Below, in pieces: positions 54,727 to 63,809 of a stretch of 64,000 nt of DNA (position 1 is the stretch's first letter; each line of letters begins with the position of its first letter). Under the pieces are notes generated by a model, which saw only the letters and a program-made list of their open reading frames with translations, did not search any database and had not been told where the DNA came from. The translations under genes were made by a program, and so were the position numbers. Source of the stretch: Nodosilinea sp. LEGE 06152 (GTDB taxonomy: Bacteria > Cyanobacteriota > Cyanobacteriia > Phormidesmidales > Phormidesmidaceae); the NCBI RefSeq assembly GCF_015207525.1, contig NZ_JADEWR010000004.1, positions 143,236-207,235 of the forward strand, read 5' to 3'.

Positions 54727-55081
54727 TATAAACTCCTTGCCATGTAGCGATGGCATGTAGGGAAAGGCCCACAAAATGCAGGCTGGACGAGCTTGATGTG
54801 AAGCGACTCAGCTGTGTCTAGCTTCAGATTAACCCGACCTTAAACCCTTGCTTAACCAGGTTCTAGAAAGTTCACCTGTTGAAGTTTTGTGGTGAACTTT
54901 ATCGTGGGTTTTGTCGGTGTGTAACGGTAATTTAGAGTAACCGCCCCCTTGAGCGGAGTCGTTGGCAAAGCCGCCCCAGAGGGGCTAGGGGATATCTCGG
55001 GTAGGTTTTGGCTTTCTCCCTTCGGGAGACGCTCCACGAACGACTTCGCTCAGCCAGCATAGTTCTAGGGACGATCACCAT
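54727..55081. other. 355-bp gap with cyanobacterial repeat fragments
   Basis: No gene. 55015-55050 (CTCCCTTCGGGAGACGCTCC and ACGAACGACTTCGCT) is a short palindromic repeat fragment common in filamentous cyanobacteria, with a GCCCCAGAGGGGC palindrome just before (about 54973-54985). Confidence 0.5.
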
Positions 55082-55879
55082 TTAGAGCGGCACCTCGGCA
55101 ATGTCGGCGATCGCAGGCAAAACCGTTCCTCCCATTTCGCCAAAGCGCTCCGCCCAGCGCTGACAGCGCACCGCATAGGAGCACTCGGCGCAGTGGCCCG
55201 ACTCCGGATCAACCTTGGGCAGATCGTCGCCGGGGGCCATTAGATCCGTGAGGCGATCGGTCAGCCGCCGCAGATCGGCCTCGGTGCGGCGGTGCTGGGC
55301 CTCGCTGTAGGCGATCGCAATACTGCTGGGCGGCTCAGCCCGGTCTTCTGATCGGGCTTCCGCACCGGGAGGGGCGACAAACCAGTAGGTCATCGAGACC
55401 TGCTCTGGGGCCAGATCGCTGGTTTCAACCAACAAATAGAGGTACAGACGAGTCTGCCAATGTTTGGCCAACTGCGCCTGCTTGGGCGGATGCTGGTAGG
55501 TCTTCCAGTCAATAATTTGGCCCCGGTTCGGCTCCAGCAGCAGCAGGTCGTAAATAGCGGTCAGCAGGTAGCCGTTGAAAGCTAGGGTGCGACGGTGCTC
55601 GCTCTGCCGAAAGCGATCGGCCTGAGGTGTAAACAGTTCCGGCGCAGCGGCCAGCAACCCCTGCACCGCCACATCCAGCGCCGCATCTTCTTCAAGAAAA
55701 CCCTCAATAGGTAGGTCCAGCTCACGCTGCTGCATCACCAGGTGAAACTGGGTGCCCCACCGCTGCCGCTCCAGCATCTCTGGGTCGGTAGGCACCGGCA
55801 CCTGCTCCAGATAGCCGTACTGGTAGCGCCGGGGGCAAATTTCTAGCTGACGCAGGTGGCTCTGGGTGAGGGTAAGCAT
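55082..55879 (-). CDS. PD-(D/E)XK nuclease family protein, RecB/Cas4-like
   Basis: The ATG at 55879 gives 265 residues. LTQSHLRQLEICPRRYQYGYL is the N-terminal motif of RecB/Cas4-type nucleases, the active site is AIYDLLLLEPNRGQIIDWKTYQ (D-x-n-DxK), and C-terminal cysteines (HCAECSYAVRC), with C17, could hold an iron-sulphur cluster. No CRISPR or helicase genes are nearby, so it is a stand-alone nuclease. Confidence 0.87.
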   Translation of the reverse strand: MLTLTQSHLRQLEICPRRYQYGYLEQVPVPTDPEMLERQRWGTQFHLVMQQRELDLPIEGFLEEDAALDVAVQGLLAAAPELFTPQADRFRQSEHRRTLAFNGYLLTAIYDLLLLEPNRGQIIDWKTYQHPPKQAQLAKHWQTRLYLYLLVETSDLAPEQVSMTYWFVAPPGAEARSEDRAEPPSSIAIAYSEAQHRRTEADLRRLTDRLTDLMAPGDDLPKVDPESGHCAECSYAVRCQRWAERFGEMGGTVLPAIADIAEVPL

Positions 55880-55895
55880 AGCCAATGGCCATAAG

Positions 55896-55923
55896 GTAGG
55901 GGCGCAACATGCTGCGCCCCTAC
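55896..55923. repeat. Palindromic intergenic repeat
   Basis: GTAGGGGCGCA (55896-55906) and TGCGCCCCTAC (55913-55923) form an 11-bp stem with a 6-base loop. Its head resembles the 51-bp repeat family. It lies between the nuclease and hemE and may also serve as a weak terminator. Confidence 0.65.
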
Positions 55924-55941
55924 ACAGGATGACACGGGGGA

Positions 55942-57003
55942 TTAAACCGTTGCCAGCAGTTTATCGATGTTCTTAGCGGTTTCGAAGAAGTAGGCGGCGT
56001 TTTCTTCGGGGGTGCCGGGCAAAATGCCGTGGCCCAGGTTGAGAATGTGGCCCCGATTGCCCGCTTTTTGAATGGTGTCGAGAATGCGATCGCGGATCAG
56101 CGCCTGAGAACCAAACAAAATCGCCGGGTCAATGTTGCCCTGCACACCAAGGCTTGGCCCCAGGCGACGGCGGGCCTCCGCCATATCCACCGTCCAGTCG
56201 ACGCTGACGATATCGACGCCCGACTCGCCCATCAGGTCAAAAATACCGGCGCTGCCGCTGATGTAGAGAATGAGCGGGGTATCGGGGTGGGTCTGCTTCA
56301 CCTGCTGCACCACCCGCTGCTGGTAGGGCAGGGCAAAGGTGCGGTAGTCCATAGGGCTGAGCTGCCCGGCCCAGGAGTCAAACAGCTGCACCACCTGGGC
56401 ACCGCAGTCGATCTGGTAGCGCACGTACTGGGCAATGTTGTCGGCCAGCTTGCCCAGCAGGGTGTGCAGCATGGCGGGCTCCGAGAACGCCATACCCTTG
56501 ATGTTGGTGTAGCTCTTCGAGGTCTTGCCCTCCACGGCGTAGGCGGCTAGGGTCCAGGGCGAGCCGACAAAGCCCAGCACCGCCGCATCGTTGCCCACTT
56601 CCTGTCGCAGGGTTTGCAGAATGGTGCGAATGTAGGGCAGCGCTGTCTCGGGGTCCAGCTCGTGTACCGCGTCGATTTGGGCCTGGGTGCGAATGGGCGG
56701 GTCGATGATCGGACCCTTGCTCTCAACGATGTCGAAGGGAATGCCCATGCCCGGCAGCGGCGTCAAAATGTCGGAGAACATGATCACTCCGTCGGGGCGA
56801 AAGGCGCGCCAGGGCTGCAGCGAGATCTCGATCGCCAGATCGGCATTTTCGGAGCGATCGCGAAAGGACGGGTACTTATCGCGCAGGTCGCGGTACACCT
56901 TCATGTAGCGCCCTGCCTGGCGCATCATCCACACGGGGGGACGCTCTAGCACCTCGTGGCGGGCGGCGCGGAGCAACAAAGGTACCTGGTTCACTGCGGT
57001 CAT
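55942..57003 (-). CDS. hemE: Uroporphyrinogen decarboxylase
   Basis: The ATG at 57003 ([20 protein letters not shown]) gives 353 residues, the usual HemE length; upstream TTG and GTG codons are less likely. [18 protein letters not shown] and [17 protein letters not shown] are family signatures, and D and Y active-site positions are preserved. It converts uroporphyrinogen III to coproporphyrinogen III for haem, chlorophyll and bilins. Confidence 0.96.
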   Translation of the reverse strand: MTAVNQVPLLLRAARHEVLERPPVWMMRQAGRYMKVYRDLRDKYPSFRDRSENADLAIEISLQPWRAFRPDGVIMFSDILTPLPGMGIPFDIVESKGPIIDPPIRTQAQIDAVHELDPETALPYIRTILQTLRQEVGNDAAVLGFVGSPWTLAAYAVEGKTSKSYTNIKGMAFSEPAMLHTLLGKLADNIAQYVRYQIDCGAQVVQLFDSWAGQLSPMDYRTFALPYQQRVVQQVKQTHPDTPLILYISGSAGIFDLMGESGVDIVSVDWTVDMAEARRRLGPSLGVQGNIDPAILFGSQALIRDRILDTIQKAGNRGHILNLGHGILPGTPEENAAYFFETAKNIDKLLATV

Positions 57004-57276
57004 GTGAGGCGTCACCAATTTACAAGAACAGCGTTATGAAAGCGCCCGTTCAAAAACGAGCCTGAGCGTAACCGTTAGCGTATCACTCTGTGATGTTCTC
57101 TAATTCTTACGGGAAAAGGGGTTCAGCACTTTTCATATCGCAACATTTGTACACAATTAGCCAGCTCCTAAAGGGCATTGTTTTAGCGCCAATCAGCCCT
57201 ATCCTCAGGCTAGAAAAGGTGCGCTTCGCTTTAGAATTAAAGACTGTGACTCGTTGGCAAAACGCAGATTATCCCC

Positions 57277-57795
57277 ATGGACATTGTGAACTTTTTTGAA
57301 ACCCTGGCCGGCAAGTGGTTTTCCCAGCGCACGACCCACAATTTGGCTGGGCAGAGTTCTCAAGCAGGGCAGTCCAATCTGGTCATTGAGTTTTTGCCTG
57401 CCACCGATAGCGATCTGGCGGCGGCCTGTGCGCCTCTGAGCCATGACCCCGGCCAAATTGCCTGCGGCCTGCGCGTTCACCAGGACAGCCAGATCGACGG
57501 GCAACCGCAAAAAACGCAAAGCACTGCCCTCATGGTCATTTTCTCCCCCACTGCAGCAGGGGAGGGGGTACTGGTGCAGGCGGCCGGGTTGTCTGTCCTT
57601 GAGGGGCGCTACCGAGTCGAAGATGAGGTACTCACTATTACCACCCCTACCAAGAACGGACAGGTGGAAGAACGCCTGTGGTTCGTGAACCCTAACCTGC
57701 GTATGCGCACCAGCGTAGTCAAAGTCGGCGATACCGAACAAATAGCGTCGTTTTGCTCCGAAATTCGGATGGGGGTCAGCAAACCCGCTACCTGA
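57277..57795 (+). CDS. cpcS: Phycobiliprotein chromophore lyase, CpcS/CpeS type
   Basis: The 172-residue lipocalin-like protein attaches bilins to phycobiliproteins. MDIVNFFETLAGKWFSQRTTHNL opens the family fold, and VEERLWFVNPNLRMRTSVVK and SFCSEIRMG are its characteristic C-terminal blocks. It supports the phycobilisome-bearing nature of the organism. Its last eight bases overlap the convergent coiled-coil gene. hemE lies on the other strand behind it; both serve tetrapyrrole use. Confidence 0.85.
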   Translation: MDIVNFFETLAGKWFSQRTTHNLAGQSSQAGQSNLVIEFLPATDSDLAAACAPLSHDPGQIACGLRVHQDSQIDGQPQKTQSTALMVIFSPTAAGEGVLVQAAGLSVLEGRYRVEDEVLTITTPTKNGQVEERLWFVNPNLRMRTSVVKVGDTEQIASFCSEIRMGVSKPAT

Positions 57796-58036
57796 CCACT
57801 GCAGTCACAATCGTCGTAATGGTAGCTGTCGCCAGCAGGCCAAAGGCCAGCTTTACCACCCACTGCGAGGCCTGCTGATAGGCCGCAAAGCGAATATTGA
57901 GTTCCTTGGTTTCCTCGGTCAGCTTTTGAATAGCTTCGCTGTTGTGCTGGATGGCTTCGCTGTTGTGCTGAATAGCTTCGCTATTGCGCTCTACCAGAGC
58001 TTCAATGCGATCGAGGCGGTCTGTACTGGCGGCCAT
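57788..58036 (-). CDS. Small coiled-coil membrane protein with tandem repeats
   Basis: The 82-residue protein has a heptad-like N-terminal half with three copies of NSEAIQH/K (residues about 18-38), encoded by 21-bp tandem repeats at 57931-57993, and one transmembrane helix at the C-terminus (about 60-80). The repeat number probably varies. The function is unknown. It ends inside the cpcS-like gene, overlapping convergently by eight bases. Confidence 0.7.
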   Translation of the reverse strand: MAASTDRLDRIEALVERNSEAIQHNSEAIQHNSEAIQKLTEETKELNIRFAAYQQASQWVVKLAFGLLATATITTIVTAVVR

Positions 58037-58084
58037 GGACTGCTCTCCCTTACCTATTGCAATTATTGCCCAAAACCCAAAGAA

Positions 58085-58112
58085 AAGTCCCCCGGTTGTA
58101 AGCGGGGGACTT
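58085..58112 (-). terminator. Intrinsic terminator after the 58222 gene
   Basis: AAGTCCCCCG and CGGGGGACTT form a perfect 10-bp stem with an 8-base loop. On the minus strand it is followed by TTTTCTTT, the proper polarity for terminating the gene at 58222-58560. Confidence 0.75.
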
Positions 58113-58221
58113 GGGGTGCTGACTCTGGTTTGCTGGGTTAAGACTGCCCAATTCGATGGAGTGACGGCGGTCTGCTAATCGGTGTGAGTCCTCCGTCAGC
58201 GGCTGCACCTGTGTAGGTTTG

Positions 58222-58560
58222 TTATGGCGTGGGCAGCTGATCTGGATGACTGGGCTGCGGGCTCGGGAGGGGTCTGATCATCAGTTCGTTGCCTTTGCGG
58301 CCCAGCACGGCCACCAGGTCACCGGGCTGAAAGTCAACCCCTGGCTCGACCGGAATGGCGGTCCAGTAGGTGGCCTCATACTTAACCTGATAGCGCGATC
58401 CGGGTCGCAGTACGTCGGCCACCTCAGCGGTGTAGTCGGACCAGGTGCCTTCGAAAACCTGTACCTGGTCGTCGTCTTGTCCCCAGGGCACGTGCTCGAC
58501 GGGGCCTGGCTCTAGGGGAAATTCATCGGGCTCGGGTTGAGCTGGGGAGAAGTTTGTCAT
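58222..58560 (-). CDS. Small NfeD-like OB-fold protein
   Basis: The 112-residue protein has a Pro/Glu-rich N-terminus, then YTAEVADVLRPGSRYQVKYEATYWTAIPVEPGVDFQPGDLVAVLGRKGNELMIRPL, a small beta-barrel that resembles the C-terminal domain of NfeD proteins. NfeD partners membrane stomatins or proteases; here no such partner is adjacent and there is no membrane segment. Family call is moderate. Confidence 0.6.
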   Translation of the reverse strand: MTNFSPAQPEPDEFPLEPGPVEHVPWGQDDDQVQVFEGTWSDYTAEVADVLRPGSRYQVKYEATYWTAIPVEPGVDFQPGDLVAVLGRKGNELMIRPLPSPQPSHPDQLPTP

Positions 58561-58790
58561 GGCGATCGCACCTCAGTGCTAAAAAGATATGGGCTAAAAG
58601 AGTATGGGCAAGAAACCGGGGATGATCGATGGCTCATGATCGATGGCTCATGCCCTGATGTCTCCCCAACGTTTGCCGGTCGCGCAGTAGAATGCCACCA
58701 GCAATCATCACCATTTATGATGAACCAATTGCGACGGCTGTGACACTGTCGTGGAGTATGAGGCGTGGAATGTGAGGATAGTGGTTGGCT

Positions 58791-60278
58791 ATGGCAGGGT
58801 CTCAAATTGAACAGTGGCAGGAGCCAGAACTCCAGGTCGATGCGGCAGTCCAAGAGGCCGCGACGGCGGCGGCAATTACGCTAGCGCCTGCGCCCGCGCC
58901 GCTGCCCCGACCCCGCTGGCAACGGCGGCTAGCGATCGCCGCTGGCATCGGTGCCCTGGGCGGGCTAGGAGCTTTATTGTGGTGGTTCTTTGGGCGTACA
59001 CCGCCCCACCCCTATGTAATCGACCTGTCGCCATCCCAGAGCCAGTATGCAACCGCCGAGGCCGAGTCACCCCGGCTGAGCTGGCAGGTCAGCCATCCCC
59101 GCCAGGTTCAAACTATGCTTTTGCGCGGCTACGCCCCCGATGGCACTCTGATCTATGGGCCTGAAACCTACGACCTATCCCAGGGGTTGCCCGTCAGCCT
59201 GCTGCCCTACTGCAGCCAAACCAGACGGCTGCTGACCTGTCGCGAAGTGCCTTTGGAGCTGCGTGAGCCGGGTCAGTACCGCTTTGAGCTCACCCTGCTG
59301 CCCGACATAGCGCTCAACCTGCCCCCGGTGGTGGCCGAGAGCAGCCTGGTCACGGTGGCTGACCTGCCCCAACCCACTGTGGTCGAACTCGCCCCCGACC
59401 AGGTCATTTACTCTGAGGCAGGCACTCAGGTTTCGGCCAGCACCGCCGGTATGGCCCCTGCCGTCACCGAGGCCGGCATCAGCGTTAGCTGGATTGTCAC
59501 TAACCCCGAAACCCTGCAAGATTTGCTGCTAGTGGTCAAACGGCCCGATGGCGCAACGTTAGGAGGCCGCCGCTTTAGCCTGCGTGACCCAGAAAACCCA
59601 TCCCAGGTGGCGCTGCCCGACGCGCTACAGCCCTTCTGCCAGCTGCAGGATCGCCTGATCTGTCAGGGCGTGCCCACCGGCATGCTTGAGGTGGGTCAGT
59701 ACCAGTTTGAGCTCACCCCGGTGCCGGTCAACCTGGGCGATCGCGAGCTGCCCGCCGCTAAGCAGAGCGAGGTCGTCACGATCGAACCCCGTCCGGTTCG
59801 CATTGCCTCGTTCACCATCAACGGGCGCGACGCCCAGCCCAAGTACCTGGTTCCGGTCGAGCTAGGCCAGCAGATCCCCGGCTTTCAGGTGGCCTGGCAG
59901 GTGGAAGGCGGCTCTACCGCTAAAGTCGAGCTGCTGCCCTCGCCTGGCACCGTTGGCCTGCAGGGGGCGCTGTCGATGCCCCTGAGCCCAGCGGGCACCA
60001 CCACCGTCACCCTACGAGTGACCGATGGCCAAAACCCTCCCCTGGTGCGGGCCGTTACCTTTGAAACCTTCAACCCTCGGCCCAATCAGCCCGTGATTAT
60101 CAATCAAGGTGGCGGCGGTGCTCCCGGCAGTGAAGGCGCTCCGGCTCCCCAGCCTGCGGCCCCGGCCCAACCCCGCGATCCGCTGGGCGAAAGTCTGCGC
60201 GATCGCGATGCAGCCTCCGATCAACCCCTGTCCGACTTACAGACCCGTCCTCCCGAAGATCTGGATTTGAAATTTTAG
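58791..60278 (+). CDS. Membrane protein with repeated beta-sandwich domains
   Basis: The ATG at 58791 gives 495 residues. One transmembrane helix (about 46-66) follows a basic stretch; the rest is probably periplasmic. Two repeats of about 120 residues share the pattern SWQVSHPRQVQTMLLRGYAPDG...EPGQYRFELTLLP and SWIVTNPETLQDLLLVVKRPDG...EVGQYQFELTPVP, and a third, diverged unit follows. Paired cysteines (YCSQTRRLLTC, FCQLQDRLIC) lie in both. The tail is Pro/Ala-rich and low complexity. No named family is recognised. It is 24 bp upstream of the HTH-GrpE gene. Confidence 0.7.
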   Translation: MAGSQIEQWQEPELQVDAAVQEAATAAAITLAPAPAPLPRPRWQRRLAIAAGIGALGGLGALLWWFFGRTPPHPYVIDLSPSQSQYATAEAESPRLSWQVSHPRQVQTMLLRGYAPDGTLIYGPETYDLSQGLPVSLLPYCSQTRRLLTCREVPLELREPGQYRFELTLLPDIALNLPPVVAESSLVTVADLPQPTVVELAPDQVIYSEAGTQVSASTAGMAPAVTEAGISVSWIVTNPETLQDLLLVVKRPDGATLGGRRFSLRDPENPSQVALPDALQPFCQLQDRLICQGVPTGMLEVGQYQFELTPVPVNLGDRELPAAKQSEVVTIEPRPVRIASFTINGRDAQPKYLVPVELGQQIPGFQVAWQVEGGSTAKVELLPSPGTVGLQGALSMPLSPAGTTTVTLRVTDGQNPPLVRAVTFETFNPRPNQPVIINQGGGGAPGSEGAPAPQPAAPAQPRDPLGESLRDRDAASDQPLSDLQTRPPEDLDLKF

Positions 60279-60302
60279 GACGACATTCGGCCGGAGGGGG
60301 TT

Positions 60303-60986
60303 ATGGCTACAACAGACGTTGACGCGGTGGACTACAGCCCGGTACTGCGATCGCTGATGGCCCAGGCTAGCCTGACCAGCTACCGATCGCTCAGCCGTGC
60401 CAGCGATGTCCCTCGATCGGCTATTGATACCCTGCGCCGGGGCCAGGTTGGTCGGCTGCAGGTGTCTACGCTGCAGCGCCTCAGTCAGGCGCTAGGGATG
60501 CCCTTGGAGGCGCTGGTAGCTAAATTTAGTGCCCCACTGCCCCGAGATGTAACACCTCAAGCACCAGCCAGCGATGGGCTTGAGGTGATCAGCCAAATTA
60601 AAGCCCTGCGACAGGAGTGCGATCGCCTCCAAACCCAGCTCGCCACCCAGGCCGAGACGGTACGCCAGCAGGTGCAGCAGCAGGCGATCGCCCAGCTAGA
60701 GCCCTGGCTGGTGCAGTGGCCCACTGCCGTCTACGCCGCCCAGCAAAAGGCCGATCTGCCTGCCCAAAAGCTGGTGCCGCTGGTGCGGCCTGTAGAAGCC
60801 CTGGTCCGGCAGTGGGGCCTAACCCCAATCGACTTGGTAGGCGCTGAGGTGCCCTTCGACCCACAGATTCACCAGCCCAAAGCAGGCAACCCTGTGCCGG
60901 GACAGCCGGTGCGAGTTAGCCATGTGGGCTACCGGCAGGGCGATCGCCTGCTGTACCGCGCCAAAGTTAGCCCAATCCAGCCATAG
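60303..60986 (+). CDS. HTH domain fused to a GrpE-like chaperone factor
   Basis: The 227-residue protein has an XRE-like helix-turn-helix at the N-terminus (about 20-75: SYRSLSRASDVPRSAIDTLRRGQVGRLQVSTLQRLSQALGM), a coiled coil (about 93-135) and a C-terminal region that resembles the GrpE head: IDLVGAEVPFDPQIHQPKAGNPVPGQPVRVSHVGYRQGDRLLYRAKV. GrpE releases ADP from DnaK. The combination suggests a DNA-binding or Hsp70-regulating factor. It is probably co-transcribed with the membrane protein before it. Confidence 0.72.
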   Translation: MATTDVDAVDYSPVLRSLMAQASLTSYRSLSRASDVPRSAIDTLRRGQVGRLQVSTLQRLSQALGMPLEALVAKFSAPLPRDVTPQAPASDGLEVISQIKALRQECDRLQTQLATQAETVRQQVQQQAIAQLEPWLVQWPTAVYAAQQKADLPAQKLVPLVRPVEALVRQWGLTPIDLVGAEVPFDPQIHQPKAGNPVPGQPVRVSHVGYRQGDRLLYRAKVSPIQP

Positions 60987-61341
60987 ACGCGGAGTTTTTC
61001 AGTTGGTGCCTGCCTGGGGCATTTTTCATCCCCGCTTTAAAGTTTCCATAAAGTTTTAGATTTGACCTTCGATTTCCTACGGAATTTGGGCTTGATCATG
61101 GGAATCTTATGCGTGGGTGAGTCAAACCGGGCAAGCCCAGCTTACGTTGCTATACAGAACTCCACTTTCTAGCCGAACTACTTATATCTGAAAAGCTCCT
61201 GGCCCAAGGGCTGGGAGCTTTTCGTTAGGGGCAGAGCAACAGCCATGCCGCTAGCGCCGCACCCCATCGGTAAAAAAGCCATAGCCGTCCCTTCGACTCC
61301 GCTCAGGGAACGGCGATTTTGAATTGTCTCCAACGTCCCCT
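60987..61341. other. 355-bp convergent gap
   Basis: No gene between the HTH-GrpE gene and lysS. It contains one clear hairpin (61191-61222), listed separately, and a short GC-rich stretch (61240-61320) with no recognised element. Confidence 0.4.
61191..61222. terminator. Bidirectional terminator between the HTH-GrpE gene and lysS
   Basis: AAAAGCTCCTGGCCC (61191-61205) pairs with GGGCTGGGAGCTTTT (61208-61222), with two G-U wobbles and a very short turn. A-rich and T-rich ends on both sides allow function on either strand, which fits the convergent genes. Confidence 0.75.
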
Positions 61342-62883
61342 CTACTCGTCGCGCTCCGGCTTCAGCAGCGGAAAGGCAATCACATCGCGAATGCTGGGGC
61401 TATCGGTCAGCAGCATGACCAGGCGATCGATGCCAATGCCCTCACCGCAGGTAGGCGGCATGCCGTGCTCCAGGGCAATCAAAAAGTCTTCGTCAACTCC
61501 GGTAGCCTCCAGGTCGCCTGCCGCCTTCCGGGCCGCCTGCAGCTCAAACCGCTGGCGCTGGTCAATGGGGTCGGTTAACTCCGAGAAGCCGTTGGCGGTC
61601 TCGCGGCCCGCTACAAATAGCTCAAACCGTTCTACGACCCCAGGCTTGCTGCGGTGGGGCTTCGAGAGCGGCGAAATCTCTACCGGATGGTCAATCAGGA
61701 AGGTGGGTTGAATCAGCGTCGCCTCCACCTTTTCCTCAAACACCTCGTTCAGCAACTTGCCTACCGAGTCGCAATTGTCTAGGCCAGGCAGGTTCAGCTC
61801 TTTAACCGCCGCCTTGGCTTCTTCTAAAGTAGCGAACTGATGAAAATCTAGCCCGGTGTGCTCCTGCACCAGGTCGTGCATCGAGACCCGCCGCCAGGGT
61901 GGGGTGAGGTCAATATCGACCCCCTGATAGGTAATTTTGAGCGTGCCCAGAATGTCTTTGGCCAAGGTCGCCACCAAATCTTCGGTGAGATCCATAAAGT
62001 CGTGGTAGTCGGCGTAGGCCTGGTAAAACTCTACGCTGGTAAACTCGGGGTTGTGGCGGGTCGATACCCCCTCGTTGCGGAAAATGCGGCCAATTTCAAA
62101 CACCTTCTCAAAGCCGCCCACTACCAGCCGCTTCAGGTGCAGCTCGGTGGCAATGCGCAGGTACAGGTCCATTTCCAGGGTGTTGTGGTAAGTCACGAAG
62201 GGGCGCGCCTCGGCCCCTCCGGCCTCGCTTTGCAGCACTGGGGTCTCAATTTCTAAAAAGCCCCTATCTTCCAGGTAGCGGCGAATGCCCGTGGTAATCA
62301 GCGCTCGTTTGCGAAAGGTGTCGCGCACGGTGGGGTTAACGATCAGATCGACGTAGCGCTGGCGGTAGCGCTTGGCCACGTCGGTCAGCCCGTGCCACTT
62401 GTCGGGCAGGGGCAGCAGTGCCTTGGTCAGCAGGTTGTAGTTCTGCACCTTGACCGAGAGTTCGCCCTTCTCGGTGCGCTTGATGGTGCCGCGCACGCCG
62501 AGAATATCGCCCACATCGGTGAGCTGCTTCAGGTGCTCAAAGGCATCGGCATCCACTGCCCCCATTGCGGTCTGGATGGTGGCTTTCTCCAGGTAGAGCT
62601 GAATAATGCCCGTTTCGTCTTGCAGGCTAAAGAACGCCAGCTTGCCAAACACACGGCGGGCCAAAATTCTCCCAGCCAGAGAAACTTCGACATCCACCTC
62701 TTCCCCTGCCTCTAGGTCGGCATACTTGGCCTGTAGCTCGGCGGTGTTAGCGGTGATGTCCCACCGGTAGGCAAACGGGTTTTGACCCAGCTGCTTGAGA
62801 TCTTCGACCTTTTGCAGCCGTGCCGCACGAATGTCTTCAAGGCTAGAGGCGCTTTGGCCAGAACGATTAGAGTCAGACGACAT
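61342..62883 (-). CDS. lysS: Lysyl-tRNA synthetase, class II
   Basis: The 513-residue enzyme has an N-terminal OB-fold anticodon domain ([28 protein letters not shown]), class II motif 2 ([26 protein letters not shown]) and motif 3 ([28 protein letters not shown]). Length and motif order are standard. It charges tRNA-Lys. Confidence 0.97.
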   Translation of the reverse strand: MSSDSNRSGQSASSLEDIRAARLQKVEDLKQLGQNPFAYRWDITANTAELQAKYADLEAGEEVDVEVSLAGRILARRVFGKLAFFSLQDETGIIQLYLEKATIQTAMGAVDADAFEHLKQLTDVGDILGVRGTIKRTEKGELSVKVQNYNLLTKALLPLPDKWHGLTDVAKRYRQRYVDLIVNPTVRDTFRKRALITTGIRRYLEDRGFLEIETPVLQSEAGGAEARPFVTYHNTLEMDLYLRIATELHLKRLVVGGFEKVFEIGRIFRNEGVSTRHNPEFTSVEFYQAYADYHDFMDLTEDLVATLAKDILGTLKITYQGVDIDLTPPWRRVSMHDLVQEHTGLDFHQFATLEEAKAAVKELNLPGLDNCDSVGKLLNEVFEEKVEATLIQPTFLIDHPVEISPLSKPHRSKPGVVERFELFVAGRETANGFSELTDPIDQRQRFELQAARKAAGDLEATGVDEDFLIALEHGMPPTCGEGIGIDRLVMLLTDSPSIRDVIAFPLLKPERDE

Positions 62884-62993
62884 AGCTAGGGGCAGATGAA
62901 TGGCGTAAGGTCACAAGCCCCCATTATAGGGAACCCTGGCCCCCGCACTGCTAAGCCGTTTTATCTTGTAGTTGGCGCACTTAAAAGCACAAT

Positions 62994-63041
62994 CAGCCTG
63001 GCCGCTGGCCCCTTACATTAGGGGTCTGAGCAGCCAGGCTG
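62994..63041. repeat. Nested hairpin between yggT and lysS
   Basis: CAGCCTGGC (62994-63002) and GCCAGGCTG (63033-63041) pair, with an inner GCCCC/GGGGT helix. A second small hairpin, TCCGTAAACGGA (63050-63061), lies between it and the yggT stop. Together they probably end the yggT transcript. Confidence 0.55.
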
Positions 63042-63079
63042 AAGCAAAGTCCGTAAACGGACGGTTAGAGGAGGGGCGG

Positions 63080-63364
63080 TTAGAAGTAGGCGTAGGACGA
63101 GGCGGTAGCGGCTGCGATCGCAACCAACCCCTGTCGCACAAAGGACAGCAGCAGAAAAGCCAGAATGGGAGACAGGTCAATACCACCTAAGGGAGGAATA
63201 ATCGACCGAAATAGGTTGAGGTAAGGATCCGTCAGCTGACTGAGCACCGAGAAAGGAGGGCTAAACCAATCCACATTGGGAAACCAGCTCAATAAAATAC
63301 GAACGATCAGCAAGATCGTATAAATCGATAGAAAAGTCGTGAGGGTTTGTACCAATATGTCCAT
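63080..63364 (-). CDS. YggT family membrane protein
   Basis: The 94-residue protein has two transmembrane helices and the YggT/Ycf19 pattern LLIVRILLSWFPNVDWFSPPFSVLSQLTDPYLNLFRSIIPPLGGIDLSPILAFLLL. Family members help cell division or, in plastids and cyanobacteria, thylakoid and cytochrome maturation functions. Confidence 0.92.
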   Translation of the reverse strand: MDILVQTLTTFLSIYTILLIVRILLSWFPNVDWFSPPFSVLSQLTDPYLNLFRSIIPPLGGIDLSPILAFLLLSFVRQGLVAIAAATASSYAYF

Positions 63365-63485
63365 CTGAGAACCTCGGCAGTAGTCGTTACCAACAATACA
63401 CGGAACGTCTTTAGTCTGTCAGTTAGTGTAACGGTTTGCTTCGCCCGGAACGTCGCCAACCCGGTAGATTTGCTTAAGAGTTTGC

Positions 63486-63809
63486 TTAGTCAACGCGGGA
63501 GGGGTTTTCCCAGGGGCGCTCGGAGTGGCCGTTAATACCGCCGAGCTGCTGCCTGACATCGTCAATGGCGTCGTTGAGCTGAGCGATTTTGGTCTCTAGG
63601 CCCAGACGGGCGGCCTCAATACTGTCTTCGTCGGTATCATCAAACTCGCCAAAGGCCAGATTGCTGTTGTCCTTAGGCAACGAGGGCTTAGCCTTGCCGC
63701 CCCCAGCCTGAATGCGCGAGGCAGCTAGGGCACCAACAATGCCCCCTAGCGCTCCGCCCACGACGGTACCGAGCAAAAATCCGCCGACAAAATTGTCTTG
63801 CTGACTCAT
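63486..63809 (-). CDS. YtxH-like small membrane-associated protein
   Basis: The 107-residue protein opens with a glycine-rich hydrophobic segment (FVGGFLLGTVVGGALGGIVGALAASRI, about 7-33), followed by a polar linker with an acidic DDTDEDSIEAAR patch and a C-terminal coiled coil (ETKIAQLNDAIDDVRQQLG). It fits the loose YtxH-like class; the function is unknown. Upstream, 63810-64000 shows two copies of TCTATTGTG (63853 and 63900) that may be promoter elements, but no gene. Confidence 0.65.
   Translation of the reverse strand: MSQQDNFVGGFLLGTVVGGALGGIVGALAASRIQAGGGKAKPSLPKDNSNLAFGEFDDTDEDSIEAARLGLETKIAQLNDAIDDVRQQLGGINGHSERPWENPSRVD

Noticed and set aside
55082..55879. Cas4-like nuclease as a sign of CRISPR
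   Set aside because: No repeat-spacer array or other cas gene is present; stand-alone RecB-like nucleases are common.
62884..63079. Possible psbX-like small photosystem gene beside yggT
   Set aside because: No frame on either strand encodes a psbX-like helix; only hairpins are seen.
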